Source: a virus. Taken from it: 24,034 nt of DNA. This document shows, piece by piece, positions 1 to 7,883 of the stretch; within the stretch, counting starts at the first letter, position 1; each line of letters begins with the position of its first letter. Where the stretch lies: positions 1-24,034 of IMG/VR virus record IMGVR_UViG_3300032240_000959, one strand, 5' to 3'. The notes under the pieces were generated by a model. It saw only the letters and a list, made by a program, of their open reading frames with translations. It was not told the origin of the DNA and did no database searches. The translations under genes were made by a program, and so were the position numbers.

Positions 1-3
1 AAA

Positions 4-39
4 ATGACCCAATATATCAAGAACTATAACCATAAATAA
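4..39 (+). repeat. Short ORF from conserved MTQYIKNYN start, copy A
   Basis: An 11-residue ORF reading MTQYIKNYN-HK then stop. Its first nine codons match the start of the RCC1 protein at 11420 and the short ORFs at 6099 and 9563. Against those copies its differences within the nine codons are synonymous. The match ends at codon 10. The leading aaaatgaccc is also seen just after the stop of the RCC1 gene ending at 6097, so another member of that family may end just outside the window. It is either a truncated gene start or a translated leader; the sequence cannot decide. Confidence 0.6.
31..38 (+). promoter_or_regulatory. Candidate T4-type late promoter
   Basis: The octamer CATAAATA differs at one base from the T4 late promoter TATAAATA and is identical to the octamer before gp13 at 19632. 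It lies 32 bases before the ATG at 71, leaving room for a transcription start and the AAAGG ribosome site near 58-62. It also overlaps the last codons of short ORF copy A. Confidence 0.45.
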
Positions 40-70
40 CCAAACAATAAGAATAATAAAAGGTTTGTAA

Positions 71-553
71 ATGCCTATATTAAAAATACTACCAAGTGCA
101 ATTGATTCCACAGCTAACTATGCCTTTAGTACTGTTACTGTTTCCGGTGGTGTTGAGATAGCAACTTCAGTTATTGCAAATAACGCAGTCACTTCATCAG
201 CATCCGTAGTTTTAAATGACATTACTAATCAGTTTGATAGTCTTAAATGTGTATTTAATTTGACATCCGATCAATCAAATGTAATTAACATTATGAACTC
301 CAGAAATTTGGAAGTCATTATTAACGGTGCTAAATTGGCACCATATGTAACCGAGCTTCGATACCCATGGTTAACACCATACGATTCTTTTAAAGGTCAT
401 AGGGTGGTAAGTAGTAATACCAGTTCTCAGCTTGTAATTTACAATGCTCCAGAGCAAGGACAACAAGCAATACTAACACTTATAAATAGCTCATCAAGTT
501 CACAAACTAAGAAGTATCCATATTCAGCCGCTACAATAGCACTAGGAGATTAA
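71..553 (+). CDS. Small virion/tail-fibre-type structural protein
   Basis: A 160-aa protein rich in Ser, Thr, Asn and Val with no signal peptide or membrane segment. Residues about 48-130 follow a pattern I associate with small beta domains of T4-like tail-fibre proteins: an LNDITNQFD-type segment, a hydrophobic strand ending in FNLT, then NLEVIINGAKLAP followed by predicted strands. The N-terminus ends in IATSVIANNAVTSS, resembling the low-complexity leader of phage fibre proteins. AAAGG lies upstream of the ATG, which supports this start. It is followed after 5 bases by the 953-aa structural gene, so the two are probably co-transcribed. Virion role is inferred from composition and position; the exact location (baseplate, fibre or head decoration) is unknown. 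Confidence 0.6.
   Translation: MPILKILPSAIDSTANYAFSTVTVSGGVEIATSVIANNAVTSSASVVLNDITNQFDSLKCVFNLTSDQSNVINIMNSRNLEVIINGAKLAPYVTELRYPWLTPYDSFKGHRVVSSNTSSQLVIYNAPEQGQQAILTLINSSSSSQTKKYPYSAATIALGD
481..488 (+). promoter_or_regulatory. Possible intragenic late promoter
   Basis: A perfect TATAAATA lies inside the end of the 160-aa gene, about 70 bases before the next start at 559. Spacing would suit a late promoter for the 953-aa structural gene. The motif is short and AT-rich and also encodes Leu-Ile-Asn here, so it may be chance. Confidence 0.25.
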
Positions 554-558
554 TTAAA

Positions 559-3420
559 ATGGCCAAGCACGTTATCATTGAGAATTATACATTTAACCCG
601 TCAACCAGAACAATTACGGTAAATGGTAAAAATATTCGTAGAGAGCAGTTGTTGTTGATTACCAACACAACCTCTGGTACAGTTGTGTACAATTTTTCTG
701 ATCCATCTTTAGGAGCAACTAGTTACACAAATGCTGCCAACACAATCTCGGGTTTAGAAACAACTACTGTTATATTGAATTACAATACTTCTGCAATGGG
801 TTCTACCGATAAGTTGGCCATTCTAACAGAAGAATCTTATCAAGAAATGGTACCTGCTGAAGTATATCGTGACCCTGTGGACAAACTTCGTATTTCTTCT
901 CCTCAGGCATTGATTGATACAGACTTTGAATATGGTCCTCAACCTACCAAATGGGAATCAATTAATCTTTTGAACAATCGTCCTGGTGCTTTCTATGATC
1001 CAACTCAAGGTATTTCAAATATTTCTACTAGCGTAACATTTTCTGGTGCGGCTGGTGCATATCAAATTACCAATATTACTGCATCAGGTAAAGTAGTTAC
1101 TGTAGCAATTAACAATACAACAGGTATTACTGTTGGTACTCCTATTTTTGTACAAGGTACACTAGATTCAGGTAACGCAGACGGATGGTGGCTTGTTGAA
1201 TCTGTTTCAGCTGCTACAAACTTTACTTACACAGTAACAAATACTCCTGCAGCTACTCTATTTGATTCTAATAAATCAACTGTGTTTATTGGTGCTTTCT
1301 ATAGTGGCGCTGGTATACCAAGTTTGGGTACTTCTGGTGGTACAATTACTCTTAGTGGTACGGTTGCTACAGTAACAACAGCAAACTCTCACGGACTCCG
1401 TGTTGGTGATGGCATTTACGTTGTTGGTACTACTGGTGCTACAGGTACACTTAATAGTTCTTGGCTTGTTGCTAATACTCCTAACACCAACATATTTACA
1501 TTCTCTTGTGGTGCTACAGGAACAATTACTGGTCCAGCAAATGCCACAATTTATCCAAGACCATTAGGTTATGTACAACACAGGCCATTTGATGGCGGTG
1601 TTCAATTCTCTAACGTATCACCATATCATGGTTATCAAGTTGTTCGCCAAACTCGTAGACAATTCCGTTATCAATCAGGTAAAGGTATTCAATTCTCTAC
1701 TGGTTCTATTTTAAAACCATCGATATCAACAGATAACATAACAAGTTCTGGTACAACTATTACTGTAACAACTAAGTTTGCTCATGGTCTTGGTGCTAAC
1801 TCACAAATTTTAATTTCAGGTGCCACAGAAACCGCTTACAACGGATTGTTTACTGTGTCTGGTGCTAACACTCCATTACAATTTACATATACCGCCAACT
1901 CAGTACCTTCTGCTGCTACAGCAACAGGTTTCCCATTAAATGTTTCACCATATTCTTGGTATGGTGCTGCTAATCGTATTGGTATGTTTGATTCACAAAA
2001 CGGATTCTTCTTTGAATATGACGGACAAACGTTATATACCGTTAAACGTTCAAGTACAACTCAAATTTCTGGTGTAGTTTCAGTTGTTAATGCCAAAGGT
2101 GATGTGAATGGTACAAATACCAAATTTAGTTCACAATTAAAACCTGGTGATGCCATTGTTATTCGTGGACAATCTTATTTTGTGCAAACAATTGCATCAG
2201 ACACTTTAATGTACATTTATCCTGAATATCGTGGCGTTACTGCAGTTGCTTGTCAAGTTTCTAAAACAATTGATACCCGTGTGCCACAATCACAATGGAA
2301 TATTGATAAATGTGATGGTACTGGTCCTTCTTTATATAATGTAGATTTGACTAAAATGCAAATGTTCTATGCTGATTATAGTTGGTATGGTGCTGGTGCA
2401 ATTCGTTACGGATTTAAAAACAATCGTGGTGAAATTATTTACTGTCATCGTACACCAAATAACAACATTAATACTGAAGCGTACATGCGTTCAGGTAACT
2501 TACCTGCTCGTTATGAAACCAACACAATGCCAGTTACAACATATTTAACTGCTACATTGACTGCTGGCGCTACATCAATGACAGTTAATGATACAACATT
2601 ATTTCCTTCTGTAGGAGTATTAAATGTTACAGCTGCAACTGAAACTGGTGGTGCAATTGAATATATTTACTACACAGGTAAAACTGCAACAACATTTACT
2701 GGATTACAACGCAACTCAGCAAATACAACAGGTGTTGCTTTAGGTACAAGTACAGCAACAACATTTACCTATTCAGCAACCGCACCAGTTAAAGTTGAAT
2801 TATTTTCACCAGGTGCAGCAACAACAGTTAGCCATTGGGGTTCTTCTGTGATAATGGACGGCCGTTATGATGACGATAAATCATTTATTTTTAACTTTGG
2901 CCAAAATACTCAACAAGTATATCCAAGTCCAACAATACGTTATCCGGTGTTTAGTGTTCGTTTAGCACCCGCAATTGATAATGGTAATGCTGGTATTTTA
3001 GGACAACGTGAAATTATTAACCGTATGCAATTAGCTCCTGCTTCAATAGGTGTTTTTGCTTCTAATAATGCTATTCGTGCTGAATTGGTTTTAAATGGTC
3101 GTGTTTCTTCTGGAACATATGCACCAGTTGGAGGATCTTCTTTAGCACAATATGCTACTCATGGTCCTTCAGCAACCATTTATGGTGGTGAATCAATTTG
3201 GACCGGCTTTGTACCTAAAGATAATACAGATGCCACAGACTTAACTAGGTTGCGTGATATTGGTAACAGTATTTTGGGTGGCGGTACAACAAATGCTGTG
3301 TCAAATACATCAAGTCAAATTTATCCTGATGGTCCAGATATTTTAACTCTATGTATTACTCCATTAGGCGGTGGCGCCAACGTTGCCGCACGTTTGAGTT
3401 GGTCAGAGGCACAAGCTTAA
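559..3420 (+). CDS. Large virion structural protein, cyanophage T4-like type
   Basis: A 953-aa multidomain beta protein. Residues 104-133 (RDPVDKLRISSPQALIDTDF and the following EYGPQPTKWE) and 580-619 (WNIDKCDGTGPS, then LDLTK-like and YSWYGAGAIRYGF) match my recollection of conserved blocks in virion structural proteins of T4-like cyanophages. Between and beside them are at least three similar beta modules at about 168-235, 260-330 and 390-460. Each has a strand pair, then an HGL- or TGI-type turn, G-x-x-I-x-(V/I)-x-G, and an FTYT or FTFS strand. Another small module around 662-740 contains ATSMTVNDTTLFP and an EYIYYTG strand. AGGAG at 545-549 supports the ATG. The protein is most likely part of the baseplate, tail fibre or another surface structure; the specific T4 counterpart is not clear. 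Confidence 0.75.
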   Translation: MAKHVIIENYTFNPSTRTITVNGKNIRREQLLLITNTTSGTVVYNFSDPSLGATSYTNAANTISGLETTTVILNYNTSAMGSTDKLAILTEESYQEMVPAEVYRDPVDKLRISSPQALIDTDFEYGPQPTKWESINLLNNRPGAFYDPTQGISNISTSVTFSGAAGAYQITNITASGKVVTVAINNTTGITVGTPIFVQGTLDSGNADGWWLVESVSAATNFTYTVTNTPAATLFDSNKSTVFIGAFYSGAGIPSLGTSGGTITLSGTVATVTTANSHGLRVGDGIYVVGTTGATGTLNSSWLVANTPNTNIFTFSCGATGTITGPANATIYPRPLGYVQHRPFDGGVQFSNVSPYHGYQVVRQTRRQFRYQSGKGIQFSTGSILKPSISTDNITSSGTTITVTTKFAHGLGANSQILISGATETAYNGLFTVSGANTPLQFTYTANSVPSAATATGFPLNVSPYSWYGAANRIGMFDSQNGFFFEYDGQTLYTVKRSSTTQISGVVSVVNAKGDVNGTNTKFSSQLKPGDAIVIRGQSYFVQTIASDTLMYIYPEYRGVTAVACQVSKTIDTRVPQSQWNIDKCDGTGPSLYNVDLTKMQMFYADYSWYGAGAIRYGFKNNRGEIIYCHRTPNNNINTEAYMRSGNLPARYETNTMPVTTYLTATLTAGATSMTVNDTTLFPSVGVLNVTAATETGGAIEYIYYTGKTATTFTGLQRNSANTTGVALGTSTATTFTYSATAPVKVELFSPGAATTVSHWGSSVIMDGRYDDDKSFIFNFGQNTQQVYPSPTIRYPVFSVRLAPAIDNGNAGILGQREIINRMQLAPASIGVFASNNAIRAELVLNGRVSSGTYAPVGGSSLAQYATHGPSATIYGGESIWTGFVPKDNTDATDLTRLRDIGNSILGGGTTNAVSNTSSQIYPDGPDILTLCITPLGGGANVAARLSWSEAQA

Positions 3421-3430
3421 GGGAGGTAAA

Positions 3431-4396
3431 ATGTCCTCTCGGGATTATATAAGACACCTAGTATTAGCCAACACGGCACCCAATGGTGCCAGAGTTGGTG
3501 ATGAATATTTTGATCCAGTTGCCAATAAACTTTATAAAGTATTGGCAGTTAATGGAACAACTGTTACTAGTACAGAAATTTTAATTGCTGTTGGTGGTAA
3601 TACATACACAGGCAATTTAATAATTTCTGGATCATCCGCTGCAGGTAATGGTATTACTTTTGCTGACGGTACAAGACAAACTACGGCAGCTACTGGTACA
3701 GGTTCTTCTGGTTCTTCTGCTAATTTAATATCATTTACTACTGTTGCAGATACATTCACAGGTAATGGAAGTAAAACACAATTTACTTTGTCTGTTGTAC
3801 CAGATTCAAAAAATAGCACGTTTGTTTATTTGAATGGTGTATATCAAAACAAATCTACATACTCAGTAGTTGGTGCTAATGTTATATTTACCGGTATTGC
3901 TACCGCAAATGATACTATTGAAGTAACTACTGTTGCTGGTAGTGTTATGAACGTAAGTCCTTCTGGTTATTCAACAAGAATATATCAAGGTAACGGATCA
4001 ACTACTGCATTTACAATTAGTGCTGGTCAAACTGCAAACACCGTCATGGTGTTTAACAATGGTATTGGCCAATTCCCTGTTAGCGACTACACAGTAAGCG
4101 GAACAACACTAACATATCTTGTAGCACCACAGTCGGATGAAACGGTGCAGATTCGTGAAATGCCTATCAATCAATTGGTTGCAGTTACACAACCAAATTT
4201 GAGAAGATATACTGCCAATGGAGTTCAAACAACATTTACAGTAACAACAGGTCAAACAGCCAACTCAATGTTTGTATATGAGAATGGGGTATGTCAGATG
4301 CCTATTAATGATTACACAGTAAGTGGAACAACCTTGACGTTTACTACAGCACCAACTGCTGATAAAGTAATTCAAATTAGAGAAATGCCAGTTTAA
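3431..4396 (+). CDS. Tail-fibre protein with three tandem C-terminal beta modules
   Basis: A 321-aa protein. The N-terminal part (1-85) holds NTAPNGARVGDEYFDPVANK, typical of phage fibre N-terminal regions, and ITFADGTRQTTAA at 75-87, a common phage fibre motif. A Gly/Ser linker (88-98) leads to three repeats of about 62 aa at 106-169, 182-246 and 258-321. Each carries GNG-x-x-T-x-F-T, then (V/F)-(Y/F)-x-N-G-V, then Y-x-V-x-G-x-x-(L/V)-x-(F/Y). The last two are closest and both end in IQIREMP or VQIREMP. GGGAGG at 3421-3426 is the strongest ribosome site of the left half. The next gene starts nine bases after the stop. Fibre or adhesin role is inferred from the modules; receptor unknown. Confidence 0.75.
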   Translation: MSSRDYIRHLVLANTAPNGARVGDEYFDPVANKLYKVLAVNGTTVTSTEILIAVGGNTYTGNLIISGSSAAGNGITFADGTRQTTAATGTGSSGSSANLISFTTVADTFTGNGSKTQFTLSVVPDSKNSTFVYLNGVYQNKSTYSVVGANVIFTGIATANDTIEVTTVAGSVMNVSPSGYSTRIYQGNGSTTAFTISAGQTANTVMVFNNGIGQFPVSDYTVSGTTLTYLVAPQSDETVQIREMPINQLVAVTQPNLRRYTANGVQTTFTVTTGQTANSMFVYENGVCQMPINDYTVSGTTLTFTTAPTADKVIQIREMPV

Positions 4397-4405
4397 GGAT
4401 AAAAA

Positions 4406-6097
4406 ATGCCATTTACACAAATAACAACCACAAATATTGCCAATGGCGCTGTTACTTTTGCACAGACTGCTGCTGGCGCTTTTACTTTAATACCAATCAT
4501 TACTACAATTCAAATTGCAGATTCTTCTTATAATGTTTTAGATGATACAGCAGCTAATACTACTGGTGGTTATGTTGTTATTACTGGAACAAATTTTGGA
4601 TCCAATTCACAAGTTATTATTGGTACAACTAACGCTACCAGTACAACATATGTTAATTCAACAACCATTCGTGCACAAGTACCTGCTCTGTCGGCGGCTT
4701 CATATCCCGTTTATGTTTTTGATAATACTAGTGGCGCTGTTGGAATTAAGCCTAATGGTTTAACATATAGTTCATTTCCAGCATGGAGTACAGGTGCAAC
4801 ATTAAGTAATCAGGTAGCCAATACTGCTTTTGGTGTTAACCTTAGTGCTACATCGGATTCGAATATAACATATTCCAATACTTCAGTATTACCTACAGGT
4901 ACTTCTTTATTAGCTAATGGATATTTTTCAGGTACAGTTACCATTGGTGTTCAAACCGCATACTCATTTGATGTTAAAGCTACCGATGTAGAATTACAAG
5001 ATGCTTCTAGAACATTTAGTGTAACGGTGACCGTTGCGCCGGCAAATTTGTGGGCATGGGGTGGCAATCCTAATGGCGGATTAGGACAAAATGATTTAGT
5101 CTATAGATCCAGTCCAGTACAAGTAGGATCAGCAAGTAATTGGAGTCTAGTGAGTGTTGCTAGTTATGCCACCATGGCCACCAAAACAAATGGTACTCTG
5201 TGGGCTTGGGGACGTAATACTTATGGTCAATTAGGACAAAATGATGGAGTTAATAGATCCAGTCCAGTTCAGATTGGTGCACTAACAAACTGGAATCTAG
5301 TGAGTTGTGGTTATTATAACATGGGTGCCATCAAAACTGATGGTACTCTGTGGGCATGGGGACGTAACGATAATGGCCAATTAGGACTCAATGATATAGC
5401 TAATAGATCCAGTCCAACACAAATAGGATCAGGCACCACTTGGAGTCAAGTGAGTGCAACGGGTGGAGGCTTCTGGTTGGCCACCAAAACTGATGGTACA
5501 TTATGGGCATGGGGTCAAAATAATTATGGCCAATTAGGACTTAATAATCAAGTTAATAGATCCAGTCCAGTTCAAGTAGGATCAGGAACCACTTGGAGTA
5601 AAGTGAGTGCTAGCCTTGGGACTGGAAATGGTTCAGCCATCAAAACTGATGGTACATTATGGACATGGGGTCAAGGTAATTATGGGCAAATAGGAATCAA
5701 TGATCTAACTTATAGATCCAGTCCAGTTCAAGTAGGATCAGGAACCACTTGGAGTCTGATAAGTGCCAGTAATTATTCATTCGCAGCTACTAAAACTGAT
5801 GGTACATTATGGACATGGGGACGGAATATTCAAGGTAATTTAGGACTCAATGATTCAGTTTGGAGATCCAGTCCAACACAGGTAGCAGGAACCACTTGGA
5901 GTAAAATAAGTCTTGGCCTATGGGAAAGCTCAGCCATTAAGACAAATGGTACTTTATGGACATGGGGATGGAATGTTTATGGCGCATCAGGACTCAATGA
6001 TCGAGTAAGTAGATCCAGTCCAGTACAAGTAGGATCAGCAACCAATTGGGCAAACACAAGTTGTGGTGGATTAGTCACCGTAGCCATCACAAATTAA
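4406..6097 (+). CDS. RCC1-repeat virion/adhesin protein, paralogue 1
   Basis: A 563-aa protein. Residues 1-29 form a short leader (TTTNIANGAVT) like phage fibre N-termini. Residues about 30-120 resemble an IPT/TIG immunoglobulin-like domain (GGYVVITGTNFGS, then STTIRAQVPA and YPVYV). Residues about 125-211 resemble a putative-Ig/cadherin-like domain (FPAWSTGATLSN, LPTGTSLLANGYFSGTV, DASRTFSVTV). From 214 to the end are seven RCC1-type repeats of about 50 aa with the framework LWxWGxNxxGQLGxND, RSSPVQVGS, W(S/N)xVS and (A/T)xKTDGT. Seven is the number needed to close an RCC1 propeller. AAGGA at 4395-4399 supports the start. The N-terminal halves of this protein and paralogue 4 (9626) are especially alike. 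There is no signal peptide. A surface-binding role is inferred. Confidence 0.8.
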   Translation: MPFTQITTTNIANGAVTFAQTAAGAFTLIPIITTIQIADSSYNVLDDTAANTTGGYVVITGTNFGSNSQVIIGTTNATSTTYVNSTTIRAQVPALSAASYPVYVFDNTSGAVGIKPNGLTYSSFPAWSTGATLSNQVANTAFGVNLSATSDSNITYSNTSVLPTGTSLLANGYFSGTVTIGVQTAYSFDVKATDVELQDASRTFSVTVTVAPANLWAWGGNPNGGLGQNDLVYRSSPVQVGSASNWSLVSVASYATMATKTNGTLWAWGRNTYGQLGQNDGVNRSSPVQIGALTNWNLVSCGYYNMGAIKTDGTLWAWGRNDNGQLGLNDIANRSSPTQIGSGTTWSQVSATGGGFWLATKTDGTLWAWGQNNYGQLGLNNQVNRSSPVQVGSGTTWSKVSASLGTGNGSAIKTDGTLWTWGQGNYGQIGINDLTYRSSPVQVGSGTTWSLISASNYSFAATKTDGTLWTWGRNIQGNLGLNDSVWRSSPTQVAGTTWSKISLGLWESSAIKTNGTLWTWGWNVYGASGLNDRVSRSSPVQVGSATNWANTSCGGLVTVAITN

Positions 6098-6098
6098 A

Positions 6099-6143
6099 AT
6101 GACCCAATATATTAAGAACTATAATATTGCAAACAAAAATTAA
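6099..6143 (+). repeat. Short ORF from conserved MTQYIKNYN start, copy B
   Basis: A 14-residue ORF reading MTQYIKNYNIANKN then stop. Its ATG lies one base after the stop of the preceding RCC1 gene, and its stop ends three bases before the ATG of the next one. The first 12 codons equal those of the gene at 11420 apart from one synonymous change. No ribosome site precedes it, so any translation would rely on reinitiation. It could relay ribosomes between the two genes or be a dead remnant. Confidence 0.6.
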
Positions 6144-6146
6144 TCC

Positions 6147-7832
6147 ATGGCAACTCAATTAATTGCAAATAATTTTACTTCAGGATCCATTACAGCTGAC
6201 AAACTTACTGTTGGTGCTTTAAATCCTGTCCTTACTTCTGTTGCTATCTGTGATGCATCTTATAATGTTCTAGATGATACCGCAGCCAATACTGGTGGTG
6301 GTTACATACAAGTTACTGGTACCAATTTTACAACCAATTCAGTTGTTGTTATTAATACAACCACATCAACTAGTACCACTTATGTAAACAATACAACACT
6401 CAGAGCTCAAGTACCAGCATTTGCAGCTGCAAGTTATCCTGTATATGTCATTGATACTTACGATGGTTCTACTGCCATTCGTTATAACGGAATTACTTTT
6501 AGTAATACTCCAATATGGGGAACAGGTACAACATTGAGTAATCAGGTAGCCAATACTGCCTTTGGTATTAATGTAAGTGCTAATTCTGATTCTTCTATAA
6601 CATATTCAAATACTACTGTGTTACCAACAGGTACCACATTGGCATCCAATGGATATTTTTCAGGTACAGTTACCATTGGTGTTCAAACAACATACAATTT
6701 TACTGTTAAAGCAAATGATGCTGAGAATCAGGATGCATCAAGAACATTTAGTGTGACGGTGACAATTTCTGGGCCAAACCTGTGGGCTTGGGGACGTAAT
6801 GATAGTGGCCAATTAGGACTAAATGATACAGCCTATAGATCCAGTCCAACACAAATAGGAACAGGAAGCAATTGGAGTTCGGTGGCTACTAATAATAACC
6901 AATTTAACAACGCAGCCATCAAAACTGATGGTACTCTGTGGACATGGGGACGTAATAACTTTGGGCACTTAGGACTCAGTGATATAGTTACTAGATCCAG
7001 TCCAACACAAGTAGGAGTATTAACCAATTGGAGTAACGTGAGTATGGGTCTCTATAACATCATAGCCACCAAAACTGATGGTACTTTATGGGCTTGGGGA
7101 TATAATGGTAATGGGCAATTAGGAGTTAGTGATTTAAACAATAGATCCAGTCCAGTACAAATAGGATCAGGTACTACTTGGAGTCTGATAAGTACTAATA
7201 ATTATACCAGCCTAGCCACCAAGACTGATGGTAGCTTATGGTCTTGGGGAGGTAATAATTATGGCACGTTAGGATTCAATGATCGAATTTATAGATCCAG
7301 TCCAACACAAGTAGCATCAGGAACCACTTGGAGTAAGTTTAGTGCGGGTCAAGCTAACGCCGTAGCCATCAAGACTGATGGCACATTGTGGGCTTGGGGA
7401 TTTGCTGCTTATGGTCAATTAGGAAACAATACCGGTGGACCCGCTAGATCCAGTCCAGTACAAATAGGATCAGGTACTACTTGGAGTCTGATAAGTACTA
7501 ATAATTATACCAGCCTAGCCACCAAGACTGATGGTACTCTATGGGTATGGGGAGCAAACCTTGGCGGCACATTAGGACTTGGTGATCGGGTTTATAGATC
7601 CAGTCCAACACAAGTAGGATCAGCAACGAATTGGAATCAGATCAGTATGGGTTATTATAATGCCGCAGCAATCAAGACTGATGGTACTTTATGGGTATGG
7701 GGAATTAATTATTATGGCCAATTAGGACAAAATAATGTAGTTTATAGATCCAGTCCAACACAAGTGGGCACAAATACGAATTGGAGTAAAGTGATTACTG
7801 GTGTTAACACCATAGCAATTACTACAAATTAA
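6147..7832 (+). CDS. RCC1-repeat virion/adhesin protein, paralogue 2
   Basis: A 561-aa member of the family with the same architecture: leader 1-28 (IANNFTSGSITADKL), TIG-like domain about 29-118, putative-Ig-like domain about 121-208, then seven RCC1 repeats from 211 to the end. The fifth repeat has an altered turn (GNNTGGPARSSP). Repeats 3-4 and 5-6 share a perfect 92-bp stretch, the clearest recent copying event in the window. No Shine-Dalgarno sequence precedes the ATG, which follows the stop of a 14-residue ORF by three bases; the start is chosen because its N-terminus aligns with paralogue 3. Position and domain makeup suggest a fibre or adhesin; no catalytic motif is seen. Confidence 0.8.
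   Translation: MATQLIANNFTSGSITADKLTVGALNPVLTSVAICDASYNVLDDTAANTGGGYIQVTGTNFTTNSVVVINTTTSTSTTYVNNTTLRAQVPAFAAASYPVYVIDTYDGSTAIRYNGITFSNTPIWGTGTTLSNQVANTAFGINVSANSDSSITYSNTTVLPTGTTLASNGYFSGTVTIGVQTTYNFTVKANDAENQDASRTFSVTVTISGPNLWAWGRNDSGQLGLNDTAYRSSPTQIGTGSNWSSVATNNNQFNNAAIKTDGTLWTWGRNNFGHLGLSDIVTRSSPTQVGVLTNWSNVSMGLYNIIATKTDGTLWAWGYNGNGQLGVSDLNNRSSPVQIGSGTTWSLISTNNYTSLATKTDGSLWSWGGNNYGTLGFNDRIYRSSPTQVASGTTWSKFSAGQANAVAIKTDGTLWAWGFAAYGQLGNNTGGPARSSPVQIGSGTTWSLISTNNYTSLATKTDGTLWVWGANLGGTLGLGDRVYRSSPTQVGSATNWNQISMGYYNAAAIKTDGTLWVWGINYYGQLGQNNVVYRSSPTQVGTNTNWSKVITGVNTIAITTN
7142..7233 (+). repeat. 92-bp perfect direct repeat, first copy
   Basis: This stretch is identical base for base to 7445-7536, 303 bases downstream, i.e. 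two RCC1 repeats away. It covers the RSSP word, the GSGTTWSLIS strand and the normally variable loop (STNNYTSLA). It ends within the KTDGT segment. Identity through the otherwise hypervariable loop indicates a recent intragenic duplication or conversion. Confidence 0.95.
7445..7536 (+). repeat. 92-bp perfect direct repeat, second copy
   Basis: Second copy of the 92-base unit at 7142-7233. The bases just before and after differ between copies (a versus c upstream, g versus c downstream), so these are the exact limits of identity. Confidence 0.95.
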
Positions 7833-7883
7833 TCCATAATTCAATTCAAAATGGTTTAACCTTTGATTAATAAATAAAACAAT

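Noticed and set aside
7870-7876. ATAAATA as promoter of the RCC1 gene at 7884
   Set aside because: Only seven bases separate it from the ATG, so the transcript would start at or inside the gene.
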